Shown: positions 41,481 through 52,440, counted from the stretch's first letter. The stretch: 64,000 nt of DNA from Teratosphaeria epicoccoides (GCA_021401465.1 JADDMT010000050.1:164686-228685), one strand, 5' to 3'. Notes: generated by a model from the letters alone, not told the origin. Program-made: numbers and translations.

Positions 41481-42811
41481 ATGCTCGCCCGCCACGCCGC
41501 CAAGACTCTTCGCCACCTGAATCCCACCCGCTCATTCTGTTCCACTAGACCGAAGCATGCCGACTTTACGCACGCGGTCATCGGCGCCGGCGCCGTTGGT
41601 CTTGCAATCGCGAGGAGACTGCAGCAAGTCAATGGAGCACAAGTGGTGTTGATAGAGAAGCATGGCATAATCGGCAGCGAGACGAGCAGCCGCAATTCTG
41701 AGGTCTGCCCCTAGCAGCCTCCCATATAAACCCCACAGCACTCTTCTAAATGCCTGTACAGGTCATCCACGGCGGTCTCTACTACGGCCACGACACCTTG
41801 AAGACACGATTATGTATCGACGGGAAAAACATGCTCTACGACTATTGCGCCCGCAACCAAATCCCCCATATGAACTGTGGCAAATGGGTGGTAGCGCAAG
41901 ACGACGGACAAATGGCCGCTCTCCAGAAAGTCCATGACTTCTCACAAAGCATCGGGATCCCGATCCATTTCATCTCGAAAGAAGAAGCGAAGCGCAGAGA
42001 ACCTGATGTCCGTGCCGAGGCCGGCGTGCTCGAGAGTCCAACGACGGGGATTGTGGACTCGCATTCTTTCATGCAGTTCATGCACAAGGAATTCGAGGAA
42101 CTCGGTGGCACAACGGCGCTCGCGAGCCCGGTTACTAAAATCCTGCCGCCTTCGTCTGAGACGGCGGAATGGCGAATCTGGACAGCGCCGCCTGGGAGCA
42201 CAGAGCCTGTCCCAGCTTCTCCTACGGCGCAGACGCCGGAGCAGGAGGGTGATGAGGGTTTCATTACCGCTGAGACTATGATCAATAGTGCAGGATTGTA
42301 TGCGTGCGCGATTAATAATATGATCCTCCCGCCCGAGCGGCACAGGACGCCGTATTATGCTAAGGGAACTTATTTCTCTTATGCAAAGTCGCACCCGAAG
42401 CCTAGTACGCTCGTCTACCCGGCTCCGATTCCTGGACACGGTGGCTTGGGAACACATCTTACGCTCGACATGGCTGGCCGCGTCCGCTTCGGCCCAGATG
42501 TGGAATGGGTCGACTCTCCGAACGATCTGGCGCCGACGGCGGACAGGAAACGTTTCGAGGCTGCTATCCAGGATATCAAGACCTATCTGCCAGGTATCGA
42601 CGAAGACTCGGTGGCTTTAGACTACGCAGGTATCAGGCCGAAGTTGGGGCAATTGGGCGCTGTGGCAAGTGGAGAAAAAGGGTTCCAGGACTTCTACATC
42701 AAGAAAGAGGAGGGATATGATGGGTTTGTCAATTTGCTTGGGATCGAAAGTCCAGGATTGACCAGCAGTTTGGCGATTGGGGAGGAAGTGTGGAGGATTT
42801 TGTATCGATGA
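41481..42811 (+). CDS. FAD-dependent oxidoreductase, L-2-hydroxyglutarate dehydrogenase-like
   Basis: Member of the DAO superfamily closest in style to L-2-hydroxyglutarate dehydrogenase, which oxidises L-2-hydroxyglutarate to 2-oxoglutarate in mitochondria. Exon 1 41481-41702, intron 41703-41761, exon 2 41762-42811; 423 residues. The N-terminus MLARHAAKTLRHLNPTRSF is a plausible mitochondrial presequence. The Rossmann FAD loop is HAVIGAGAVGLAIARRL, followed by the ribose-binding Glu region VLIEKHGIIGSETSSRNSE; the splice joins this to VIHGGLYYG, a strong L2HGDH motif. Later: KWVVAQDD, SHSFMQFMHKE, INSAGLYACAINNM and the C-terminal GIESPGLTSSLAIGEEV. An in-frame ATG at 41427 would add 18 residues. 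Assignment to the exact substrate is by family. Confidence 0.88.
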
Positions 42812-43119
42812 GATGGTGATGATTGTGTACAGGGATATGACACTGGCATTTCCGGGCTAGAAGGGCCGAATTAGAGCGTCACGGTCATACACGTCAACGC
42901 ATTTGCATAGGTCGGACACCGCGTTCTTTGCTTCTTGGTGATTCTGGCTACACGGTGGCTCAAGTGCCGCAACGGGTGCGATCAATAAGCCACTTCATCC
43001 CCTTCGTCGAATCCTCTGCGACCGAACCGCTACCAATCACACATTCAACCTAGCGACTACGGCTCTCGCCACAGCCTCGTCCCCACACTTTCCGGATCCT
43101 TCTCCACCACCACCCAGCC

Positions 43120-43439
43120 TCAGTTCATCACCCCAACCTCCGCCAGCCCCGCATGATCCAGCCCACACTCTCGCCTCTCTCTCTGGCCCTCCCTCATCGT
43201 CTTCTCCTCCTTCACCTCCGCCTCCGTCTCTGCCCGCGCCTTTCCTTTTCGACTGAAAGCCTTCTTGAGCAACTGCGCTGTGGACGAGGTGCTGGAGGTT
43301 GTCGTTGTTGATGCAAAGTCGTCGACCCATTTAGTTTCTTGGGTGTTTTGGATTGAGAAGGTGTCGATGTGTTTGTGAGGCCTTGCTGATAGGCAGCATG
43401 AGCGTCTAGGAAGGATCTGATGCGGAAGTGGTCGCCCAT
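43120..43439 (-). CDS. Small hypothetical gene, frame uncertain
   Basis: ATG 43439 opens MGDHFRIRSFLDAHAAYQQG, which looks like a genuine start of a small soluble protein; its frame ends at 43212 after an Arg-rich tail (75 residues). A second minus-strand frame overlaps and continues to 43120 with coding-like TKWVDDFASTTTTSS and QLLKKAFSRKGKARAE. No GT donor lies between the two parts, so either one frame is spurious or a one-base shift separates the halves of one gene. I do not recognise a family. Confidence 0.3.
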
Positions 43440-44051
43440 GATGGTAGATGTCTGTGATTTTTTGCGGTGGCTTTTGGGATGGAAGAGAGGAGAGAGGTGA
43501 TGCCCTGATGAGGCCCGTGACTTTGATCGTAGTGATGGGAGCTTTTGGGCGACGAAGTAGGAGATGATGCTTATATGCTTTACCGATCTCTACTTCCATT
43601 TGCACATGAATGTTCAAGCAGGATCATCTGATGTTTGCCTGCATCACAATATCTGGCCTGTCTCGCTTCGGAGCGCATTTTCAGCCAACGACTCAGACAG
43701 CCTAATCAGAGTCGGGAGAAGGCGGTGGCCTGTTCAGGCGTCCAAATTTCTTGCATCAGGTGTAGAAGCTGAGGGAGCTATGTGCTAAGATGAGTCCAAC
43801 AGGCGGGCTTGCATGCATGACTGATAAGCTGCCGTGTGTGGCGTTCGAAGCTGTGGACAGGGGATGCTGCTGGGAGCTTTTCGTCGTTTCCATACAACTG
43901 CATGGGATTCGCATCGACACCAGGCGCTCACTTTAAATAAAATATCGTTGGCCATGTTCGCTGCGTGTCCAATGCGACTCAGCCGCGCACTAGGATATCA
44001 TCTATTTTGCCTAGTTCCACAAAAGGCCTCCAACTGAGCGGATTCTGCGCG
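43440..44051. other. Spacer before the P450 relic
   Basis: 610 bases, no gene recognised. Confidence 0.5.
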
Positions 44052-44500
44052 TTACCGCAATCTGATTCTACCAGGAAAGCCAACATTGTAGGCAACGCCT
44101 CCAGACACCACGTATTGGCCCTTCTTGACAACCTCGATGTCGAATCTGCGAATGAGCTGAAGAAGCAGCAGCAAGCACACGAAGGCAATTGGACGTACAC
44201 TGACCTCAGGCAAGACCTTATACATCTCCATATACATCTCCATATACGCAATGTCCTTACCAAGACACACCCGCCGCCTCAAGCTCACGAGTCCTCGTCT
44301 CGCTTCCTTGCCACCTTTCCGGAACGAGCTCCTCGACATCGGGGCCATAGAATTCAACGTTGCCGTGAACAACCCAAGGGTTCATCATCACCTCTGTGCC
44401 TTCTGGTACGAAGTGGCCGTAGATCACTTTTGCTGCCTTTAGGAACGAGGCTAGCCAGCAGCGTCGGGACCATTGACTGGGAGTGCAGGGAGACAGAATC
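44052..44500 (-). pseudogene. Cytochrome P450 3' fragment, broken at the heme loop
   Basis: Relic of the C-terminal part of a fungal P450. Reading from about 44500 downwards: a degenerate version of the region before the PERF motif, then YGHFVPEGTEVMMNPWVVHG, EFYGPDVEELVPERW (the PERF-type motif), then the heme-binding segment where the expected FGGGxRxCLGK is damaged: the frame of VPERW reads ELEAAGVSW and stops, while RVCLGKDIAYMEMY continues in another frame. A 48-bp intron (44204-44157, GTCAGT...CTTCAG) then leads to LIRRFDIEVV and the end. MEMY is present twice because of a 12-bp tandem duplication at about 44219-44242. The N-terminal two-thirds is absent. Not functional. Confidence 0.8.
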
Positions 44501-45284
44501 CGAGTTTAGCCAGTGACGATTCGCGAGGACTGACCCAGGTAAGACGACCCATAACGAGAGTCACAAGTGTCTCTGGTTTGTCGTGAGGATTGGAGTGAAA
44601 TGGGCAGGCGTGTGGTCTGTGGTCCTCGCCTTGGGTCTTTATGTCTCTGCGTGACTCTTATGTATAGCTTCTTGGCAAGCGCTGCGGCGCTGTGAGCTTT
44701 TGCATGATGTGTCCCAACATGCTTGGGCCTGCAATGCCGACTGCACTGGTTCTGCGGCGTATGGTCTTACCATTTGGGCCGGAGCTGACAGGGTGGACAC
44801 AAGTCTCTGGCGGTGCTATCAACGATCCTGCCGCAGAATACCCCCGGCCCTGCGTGGCCGCCGCAGATCCCTTTAGATTTTGCAAATGCCCTCGCAGCCT
44901 GGGACCAACGGGTCTCCATACATGGGCTTGCGTGACTTTGTACGCCGGGCAGACGGTCGCAACACACGTCCAGCCCTGATCGCCTCGGGATAAAGCGCCT
45001 TTGCGCAGGGTAACGCGTACGGTAAGCACACGCCGATAGCGAGAGAGGGTTCAGGCATGCCACGTTGTTGGCAGGACAGTAGAGACAAGGCTCTGAAGAT
45101 TGGAAACTATTGATCTGTTTTGTGATACTGGGTTGGCGCTACCGCGAATCTGGAGAAGACAGGAGGTCGTGCCTGGCCACCACCATCTCGATCGTGTCTC
45201 GACCACGCATGATAATGTAAAGATTCGCGCGATGACTAAAGTGGCAATTGCAGATCTTGGTGTTGACTCCGGCAGTAGTCAACC
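44501..45284. other. Gene-poor spacer
   Basis: 780 bases. Minus-strand open frames of 98 and 123 residues exist at 45063-44767 and 45029-44658, with a few cysteines, but I recognise no domain and no clean model. They may be further remains of the P450 gene or of another lost gene. Confidence 0.4.
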
Positions 45285-45610
45285 CAGTCAGCAAGCAGTC
45301 TCCGCGTCAGCGCAAAGTCAACGCTGTCAGCGAGCAGTCAAGCAGTCAATAGCATGGTCGGTCGGTCAGGCTGTGTCAGCAAGCAGTCAAACCGTCAGCA
45401 GGCAGTCAGCTCCGCCAGCGGACAATCACACTGCAAACGAGCCGTCAAGTATATAACAAGCGGTCATTTCTATCGACGAGCAGTGATGCCCATCAACAAG
45501 CAGTCAACCCTTCGCCAAGCAGTCAAGGTATTACCAAGCAGTCGATGATCAAGCAGTCAAAACGTTACCAAGCATTCAATTCGTCGACCAGCAGTCAGTC
45601 TGTCGGACCA
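45285..45610 (-). repeat. Degenerate TTGACTGCT repeat array, locus 1
   Basis: About 325 bp in which AGCAGTC (minus strand GACTGCT) recurs at least nine times at irregular spacing, usually within CAAGCAGTCAA. The unit is the reverse complement of the TTGACTGCT element at 52.2 and 57.3 kb. Spacing of 10-50 bp and heavy divergence suggest an old, decaying minisatellite rather than a recent tandem array. No open frame of note. Confidence 0.7.
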
Positions 45611-46095
45611 GTGGTCAGTGGATCTCGGCACGTGCGTCAAACATAGTCTTTACCAAGTCATGCAATCGAGCAATGTCTCTGCCTTGGATTAGTGCAAGTG
45701 ATTCATGTCTTGGGAAGTCAGCCTCGTTGAGATGTGCGCCAAACAGGACACAGGTGAATCCTGAAGGCTTTCCTGGTCGTTCGACATACCATGAGTACAT
45801 ATACCTGTTGTCAAGCCGCAACAACTACTCTTTAGTCTGATTGGGCACCGTCTGACCGAGAACCCGACAGAGATTTCCGATGCTTCTGCTGCTTCAGCGC
45901 ATACTTGCATGCGGGCACGCAGCTAGCAAAAAGCGGATGCTTCTGCAGCTACAGCACATCCTCATGCATGCACGAGGCCATCATTTGTGTCACAGTGTAG
46001 CTCTGCAGTGCAGGGCGGGAACTTCAAAGCCAGCATGCGACCCGAGGGACCACACTGTTCATTTTTGAATAAGGAAGAACGGAAATCTCCTCGCG
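45611..46095. other. Spacer
   Basis: 480 bases with short ORFs only; an imperfect direct repeat of GATGCTTCTGC-type sequence is visible at about 45880-45945. Confidence 0.4.
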
Positions 46096-46650
46096 ATGCC
46101 TGTCCCGGACGACCAGAGCGACGGAGCCGGCGTAACGAGGTGGTTGAGCAATGATCCTGCGGCAGCCAGAACGAGTGGATCGGTTGATGGGAAGCTGGGA
46201 AACGATGACCGGCAAAGGCTGCGCCCCAAAGCGAGTCCGGAGTCAGCATCAAAGCCAAGAAGCACGACGTCTCGAGAGCCCTCGCCCCAGCCACCGCCCT
46301 CTCCCTCCCTGACCAAGTCACCGCCGACGATCGCCGCCTCGGAGGTCCACGCCTCTCGATCGCCGTCGGAACCTCATCATTTGACTGTGGCTGCCGCTGA
46401 GAGAAAAGAAAGACGCCGGAATTTCGGGCCCGAGGATCTCGTCGGTGTGGGAAGTGTACCGTTAGAAGGAGCGGGCTGGGAAGACGGTAACGTGCGCATG
46501 CCTCGGCTCTTTCGGCCTCGTCCGGACGTGCATGTTGACAACTACGATTAGCTCGAAGTGTTGCAGACGAAGGAGATGGAGAAACGATATGGGGGTGGTG
46601 AAGAGGACGCGGTGCCAGGAGGCGAGATTCACGAAGACAAGGGAGAGTAG
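46096..46650 (+). pseudogene. C-terminal tail fragment with in-frame TAG
   Basis: Open from ATG 46096 to a TAG at 46549-46551, coding a Ser/Pro-rich disordered stretch followed by conserved-looking sequence (RRNFGPEDLVGVGSVPLEG, then FRPRPDVHVDNYD). Directly after the TAG the same frame continues with LEVLQTKEMEKRYGGGEED and ends at a second TAG (46648-46650). A single G-to-T change would turn a GAG into this TAG. It looks like the cytoplasmic tail of a larger fungal protein whose main part is gone. I do not recognise the parent family. The antisense frame (230 residues) is a shadow. Confidence 0.4.
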
Positions 46651-47150
46651 TCATAGACCACTTATATGATTATATCTTCCATGACTGTCGGCGATGTTGT
46701 GGTCCCTGTTTACGACAAGGTTGACGCGTCGAAACGCGAGGATGTTGCGCGTTGTTCTCGGCCGAGTCTCGAAATTTGGCTCTGCGGACTGGGCAGTATA
46801 GACGTATGAACGCACCTTTGGATCAGCCGATGCTCTTCTGCACCGAAGTGGAAGGATTGGAGGATGTACAGGGAGGATGATGGCTAGCTCGACATTGAAC
46901 GCCGCCGGCTCGTGGACTTGGCGCACTAGTGTTATATCCTCCTACACATTCTCTCGTCCACCGTAGTTTGCATGGCATTGTCTCATCCGTGGATGGAGGA
47001 TTCAAAGCGCTATGCTCGATGCTACTCAGAACATGTTCACGGTATGCGCTGTTCTGATGTATACACATCTGTCGCCGAATCCGTAGGCCAAACGTCCTTG
47101 GCACACGCTACCATGCCCAAGAACGCCCGCTCAATTGCAGACACAATCAA
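46651..47150. other. Spacer downstream of the MFS gene
   Basis: 500 bases with short ORFs; probably includes the 3' region of the MFS transporter. Confidence 0.5.
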
Positions 47151-48886
47151 CTACTCCTCATCGGGCATGGGCGCGAACTTGCTCATCTTCCTTAGCTGAA
47201 GACCATACTTCATGAACAAGAGCGGTACTGGCAATGCCAGACAAGCCACACCGCCGAGTATGGAACACGCCGGGCCAACACCCAGGTTATGGAACATGGG
47301 TCTCGCAGCCAGAGGAAGCCCGGCAGCGAAAAGCGAGCGCAGGAACGTGTTCGCGGAGACTGCGGAGGCGGCGTAGAGCGCGTAAGTGTCGACGAGGAAA
47401 TTGATGCATTGTTGGAAGATGACGTTGAAGCCGGCGCCAATGAAGAGGGTCGCGACGGTGGGGATGGCCCAGTTGTATTTGTTGTTGGCGGTCCACCTGT
47501 ATACATACATGCGTCAGCTCAGAGTCGCATTCGAGGACACCGTGTCCATGCTTACCCAAACCAGAACAGTCCGATTACGAACAGAGCGCCGCCGATAAGC
47601 ATAGGCGGTAACCTTGCCTCTGGAACCGCGCGGCCCTTATTCCTAGCCACAGCACGAGCATAGCGCGGCTGATTCATGAGATTGATGACCATCGCCGCCA
47701 ACACACCAACAAAGAGGCCCAGGAATGGTAATGTTGAGACGACTGGAGAGAAGCGGTAGGGGTGTGCCAATACGTCCTCTCGACCGTAGACGAAGGGAAA
47801 GACCTCAAGAGTCATGTAAAGCAGGGCGTAGACGAACGAGGCATAGATCGCAATGCTGGTGACCATGGGCTCCGTGAAGAACATCTTGAGGGGTCGCGAG
47901 ACGTGTTTTGTCAGGATGTTGCTGGGGCTGATCTTCGCTTTCTGGTGCGGGTGGTAGTATCGGCTATCGCCAGTTTCCTTCCGCATGCGTTGCGCCTTCT
48001 TCTTCAGTAGGACCGGGCCGTAGAGCTCGGGCATCAGAAAGAATGCCATGATGGTGACGGCGGCCACCCATATCGCCTCGATGTACTCCGTCCATCTCCA
48101 ACCCAGGTGGGGGTTAACCGTAAGAGCTGATCCAATGACTGGTCCGATGGTGGGTCCACCAACGACGCAAACGGCGTAGAATGTTACTGCTACCCCTCTG
48201 GCTTTTGGCTCGTACAGATCTCCGAGCGCAGCAGAGACATTGCTGACAGGCGCGCTCCCGAAGACACCCCCGAAGAATCTGGTAATGAACACCGTCGCTG
48301 CGTTGTCGCTGACCGCTGTCCCGATACTGAACAGCGCCAGCCCTACCAGAGGCGGCAGCATGCTGATTTTCCGTCCGTACACCTCACTCACAGGCGCCCA
48401 TAACAGCGGCCCCAAAGCGAAGCCCAGAACGTAGAAGGAGACTGTCAACACGGTGGCTTCCTCGCCGACACCAAACGTCTCTGCAATCGTCGCTTCTGCA
48501 GGAGCAATGATACTGGATCCCAGACTGGCGCTCAGTGCCAGCATGCCAAGCTGGAATGTCAAGAAGCTTTTGTATACCGTCGACCAGTTCCTGGGATTCT
48601 GTTTGTCGCCTGAGGACCAGTCCACGAGGTAAGGGTCCGGGCCACCAGCGGCGTGCTTCTCGTCACGTTGTTGCGAAGATCCCGAAGATTCGGCATCGCG
48701 CTCGCAGTGCGCCGCATCGTCGCTGGCGTTCCGGGAAGATGGAGGCGACGGCGAAGACGACGTGGTAGGGTTCGAGATGTCGGCGGCACGCGGGCCAAGC
48801 CCACCGGCCAAGGCCCCGCCAAGCTTCTGTGAAAGCTTGTCCACCGAACGGTCAGATCCTGTTCCTCGTCGTGTTTCATCAGCCAT
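47151..48886 (-). CDS. MFS multidrug/polyamine-type transporter (DHA1), 2 exons
   Basis: Plasma-membrane H+-antiporter of the major facilitator superfamily, DHA1 (Tpo1/Flr1/Mdr1-like) group. Exon 1 48886-47556, intron 47555-47497, exon 2 47496-47151; 558 residues. The N-terminal 75 residues are Ser/Arg-rich and cytoplasmic, then DPYLVDWSSGDKQNPRNWS, the conserved segment just before TM1 in this subfamily. Twelve TM segments are visible; APVSEVYGRK is the motif A loop between TM2 and TM3, and VVGGPTIGPVIGSAL is the motif C antiporter signature in TM5. The intron falls in FWFG/WTA between TM8 and TM9, joining phase 2. ATG 48886 (MADETRR) is the first true Met of the frame. Substrate (drugs, polyamines, own metabolites) cannot be predicted. 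Confidence 0.92.
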
Positions 48887-49181
48887 GCCGGCGACCCTTC
48901 TTCGGGCTGCTTGTATGCTGGACACACATCGCAGTCATGTTGAAGGAGCAGCAATGACCGTTCCCCTTCTGCGCGCGCAGACTTACGGCTAGAACGGCAC
49001 TGTAGAGAATGCATCTCGGCGACATTAGCCGGAAAGATCATGACGTACGGTGTACCTACTCCTAGTCATCAGTGCCGGTGGCGATGGCCGCTAGCATGTG
49101 GCACATGTCTTGACGCCTTCGATTGCTGTGTGTGGCGGCTGTTGATCACGACATATACGCAAGAGTGCTTCAGCCCAACAA

Positions 49182-50050
49182 ATGAAGGAAGGTCTTTGCA
49201 ACTACACCCTCCCATCAGGCTCAGTCGCAAATTTGGCTAATCCAAGCACCATAACTGATATGGCTGGTGCAGCCGTGTTCCAGCCGTTGGCAAGCAAAGG
49301 CAACCACTTTGACCAATCTGGCGATCGTCTGTACCTGGCCAACTTTGACACCATCGGCGCTCCGTACGGAGATACCGCTGTAGGCAATTTACCGTACGCA
49401 GCAGACGAGTGTGCTTTGTGGAGGTGCGTACAGGTCTACAACACTTCGCTAGTATCTACTGGGCAGCAGCAGCATGTGGTGGCGATGCATGATAGCTTCC
49501 ACACCAATATCACCGTTGACTACCCCGCCACTGATAGCTTCCAATTCCCGCAATATGACTATCTCCGCAATATGACTTGCCGGGCGAGCCAGCGAATGGC
49601 ACCAACTGGAATGGCACTGGCGATGCTCAATCCTGGATCGAGAATCTTGCATTGAGCATGACCAATGTCGCCCGCTCGAACAGGGCGTCAGCAAATTCCA
49701 CACCCGCTCGATCGATCTACGACGGTACTGCTTATGAGCTTGGAGTCAGAGTGCGACGGACATGGCTCCCGTTGCCTGCGGCACTGGTAGCGATGTCGAT
49801 CCTGCAACTGGCCATCGTCTTGATCCGGACAGCTCGGAGCCCAGTCCAGGCGTGGAAAAGCAATCCGTTGACACTGCTTCTGCTAAGTCTGGATCGCGAG
49901 CTCGACGACGTAGGGTTGGCTCAAATGGACAACCATGGAGGCGTTGAGGAGGCGGTCGGGCATGAGAAAGTCAGACTGCAACGCACAGATGATGGTTACT
50001 GGCAATTGCGAAGCTGCCGAAGCACAGGAATGCCAAAGGACAATTCTTGA
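49182..50050 (+). pseudogene. DUF3176-type membrane protein, truncated and frameshifted
   Basis: C-terminal half of a fungal DUF3176 protein (function unknown; large extracellular region and a C-terminal TM helix). Frame A (49182-49655) has GLCNYTLPSGSVANL, LPYAADECALWRCVQVYN and FQFPQYDYLRNMT. At about 49575 the match moves to frame B: GEPANGTNWNG, WIENLALSMTNVARSN, YDGTAYELGVRVRRTW, then the TM helix LPAALVAMSILQLAIVLI and the post-TM motif WKSNPLTLLLLSLD, ending at 50050. No intron can explain the shift, so it is a one-base loss. The N-terminal TM region is missing upstream, where no in-frame coding sequence is found. Confidence 0.8.
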
Positions 50051-51287
50051 TTTGGCGCAAGACGATAGTTTGGACTCCCGCGGTTTGTTGCCTGTCGCTT
50101 TCCTCTGCAATTCCCTTCAGAGGACAGGCAACTCCAGAATCCGTGCTTTTTCGTGCCATTAGGCAACTTTGAGCGACCAAGGCCGTGGACAAGAACCAAT
50201 GGGACTTGCATGAGGACACACAACAGTGCTGCAGTCCGCCTTCAGTACAAAACCGGCCAAGATTCCTCTATTTTCTGTGCCATGTGGCCGAACGTGGCAA
50301 CCAAAAATCAATGTCGTCCCTTGACATTGCGCCCACGGAGTCGCGGAGTCGGTCAGTTAAAGCAGCTTGACTAAATGTTGAGCCGATTTCCCTGTATGGG
50401 ACAGCATGCCCTATCTGCAACGTGGGTGCATTACCGGTCGGTATGCGTCGACCTGTTCGATCGAAGATGGCCCTTGACCGAGATCCCAGAGTGATTCATC
50501 GAACATCACAGCGGCCTATACTGTGCTACCTTGATTGTATCGCCGTGTTGAGTGTCGTTCTCGCACCAAATAACGTTCTAAGGCTGGGATCGAAGATCGA
50601 GACGGACATCAGAGCAGACCAGATCACCTTGCATTCCGAATAGAAACTATGCGTGTGAAAGGCTCGTACAAGTGTCCAGCAGTGATTGTGCATGAGACAG
50701 AGCGAGGCGACACGCGTAGCTTTCTCTACGAAGCTAGTTCCAATGCTGCAAGTCGACCGCTCGCGCTCCTCCCGCCTGCTTCCTTTCCATCACACTTCTG
50801 CGTTACGCCTTCTGATTGGAGCACTACCCATTCAGCTCTCCTGAAACCTAGCTGCAAGCAATGGTCAGCCTCTCGGTGACCGATTCGAGCACATGGCACG
50901 GGCTGTGGCGGCTATAGCGGGCTCGCGAGACAACAAGGCACGAGCAGCAACGAAATAACGACATGCGAAGCTCCGGCGTATCAGCTTTGACTGGCAATCC
51001 CTTGCAGTATTGACGAACTCCCACAGATAAGCAGCTCCCAAAGGCTCGCAAACGGGCTTGTCAAAGCATTGACGGCGTTCTCGGAATTGCCGTCTGTCGC
51101 CGCTGCGAGGTACATGACAACCCCGACGCTACTTGTGCCACTTGCTTGCCACGACTCACGCAAGAGAGTCAGGATCGCATTTGGTCTCTTGGCCCACACA
51201 CACAGCGAGGTAACAGCCTTACGACTCTGTGACTATGACTGTGACCGAAGGCTGATGACACTAGATGCTAGGGCACCATCAGAAAGT
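50051..51287. other. Gene-poor spacer
   Basis: 1.2 kb with short ORFs only. The 51288 gene's frame is open upstream to 51069, but the signal peptide fixes the likely start at 51288. Nothing else recognised. Confidence 0.5.
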
Positions 51288-51707
51288 ATGAAGCTAGCAA
51301 TTCTTGGAGCGCTCTTGGCGTACTCTGGCACCATGTCCGCGGAGGACCGGCCGTTTCCCACCTGCCCGGGGGAAAAATGCACCCAAAACACAACCCAATG
51401 CAAAAGAGAGCCAGAGCCAGCACACTGCCACCGGAAATGGGTCAGCATGGATCGGACTCACAGGACCAAAGATCTGGCTTACAAGAACGGGGAAACAACG
51501 CTCGAGATTTACGACAACAACGTCCTCTACATGTTCTGCAAGAACAGCAGATGCATTCGAGATTCGCACTGCCGACTTTCCCTCACATGGCGCGACGCAG
51601 CCGACCAGGGGAAGAACGGGGACTACGTGATCCCACATTACCAAGGCTGCTGCGAGCTGCCACCGGGTTTCATCGAGAGCGGCGAGCTTTACGTGCTTGG
51701 TTGCTGA
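51288..51707 (+). CDS. Secreted ten-cysteine protein
   Basis: 139 residues from ATG 51288 (MKLAILGALLAYSGTMSAED), a clear signal peptide with cleavage near residue 18. The mature 120 residues contain ten cysteines, an even number: CPGEKC, one each in TQC and AHC, MFC, SRC, SHC, a GCC pair and a final Cys as the last residue. It is otherwise hydrophilic, with one predicted N-glycosylation site (NTT). Single exon. Cysteine-rich secreted proteins of this size in plant-associated dothideomycetes are often effector candidates, but I recognise no family and see no evidence of host function. It sits alone in a gene-poor, relic-rich segment. Confidence 0.65.
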   Translation: MKLAILGALLAYSGTMSAEDRPFPTCPGEKCTQNTTQCKREPEPAHCHRKWVSMDRTHRTKDLAYKNGETTLEIYDNNVLYMFCKNSRCIRDSHCRLSLTWRDAADQGKNGDYVIPHYQGCCELPPGFIESGELYVLGC

Positions 51708-52195
51708 AGTCATCAAGGCCCTCGTCAGTGTCCTGTCAGACACGACCCCGGCGTCCAGGAGTCGCCTCGGTGGGAGCCCTGTCACACGATGGGTCTGCTG
51801 CGAAGACTGGTGCTGCAACCAAGCATCCGGACAAGAAGTGCATGTGCTGCGTCGTACCTTGGGCCGTCTGTCGGGGACCGTGGGGAGGCGCACTCACGTC
51901 ATCAGGCTGTATCTAGATGCGCCTTGCTGAGGCCGACCTCTTCCGTGATACTCAATGCGCGACGGGCTGGCTTGGTAGGCACGGCCCAGGCTTCGAGGGG
52001 TGTATCCTGATGCTTTTCCCATACATACTTCCTAGAGGGATTCTCACCGACCGTGACGTCGCTCTTCGACACCGTCTCCCATGTTATGAGCTGATCAGCC
52101 CGGAGCAGTGGATTTCACAGACGTTTCTTTTGCACAAGGCACAACCATGTAGCGTTGAAACACTCTCTGCATCTGATCTCCGGTCTCCAAGAGCC
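51708..52195. other. Spacer
   Basis: 490 bases with short ORFs, leading into the second TTGACTGCT-type repeat patch. Confidence 0.5.
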
Positions 52196-52440
52196 CGTTG
52201 ACTGCTCATTGGCACGATTGACTGCTTATGAATACGGTTGCCTGCGGATCAACACCATTGCCTGCTTATTAATACGATTGCCTGCCTGTTCAATGCCAAC
52301 AGGGTCGACTGCCTTATTGATATAGTTGATTGCTTGCTGGCATGGTGGATGCCTGACGACGTTGATGCCTGACGACGTTGTTGGCTGCTTAGTTACATGG
52401 ATGACACCTCATTGACGCTTGCTGGACTGCACGATACGTG
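52196..52440 (+). repeat. Degenerate TTGACTGCT repeat array, locus 2
   Basis: About 245 bp of diverged units approximating RTTGACTGCTTATTNATACG: GTTGACTGCTCATT at the left, GATTGACTGCTTATGAATACG, CATTGCCTGCTTATTAATACG, GTCGACTGCCTTATTGATA and others, with period near 20-25 bp. Two exact copies of a GTTGATGCCTGACGAC-like 16-mer lie at about 52345-52378. Same element family as 45.3 kb (opposite strand) and 57.3 kb. Confidence 0.7.

Noticed and set aside
44658..45089. FAD-linked oxidase fragment
   Set aside because: A few Cys/Pro-rich stretches looked suggestive, but no recognisable motif or consistent frame could be found.
6931..46551. TAG stop-codon reassignment
   Set aside because: Two genes have coding-like sequence after TAG, but the MFS transporter, cPLA2-independent genes and others end cleanly at TAG or TAA, so recoding is not supported.
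45962..46654. 230-residue minus-strand ORF
   Set aside because: Arg/Pro/His-rich composition typical of an antisense shadow; the + strand frame reads as a real protein tail.
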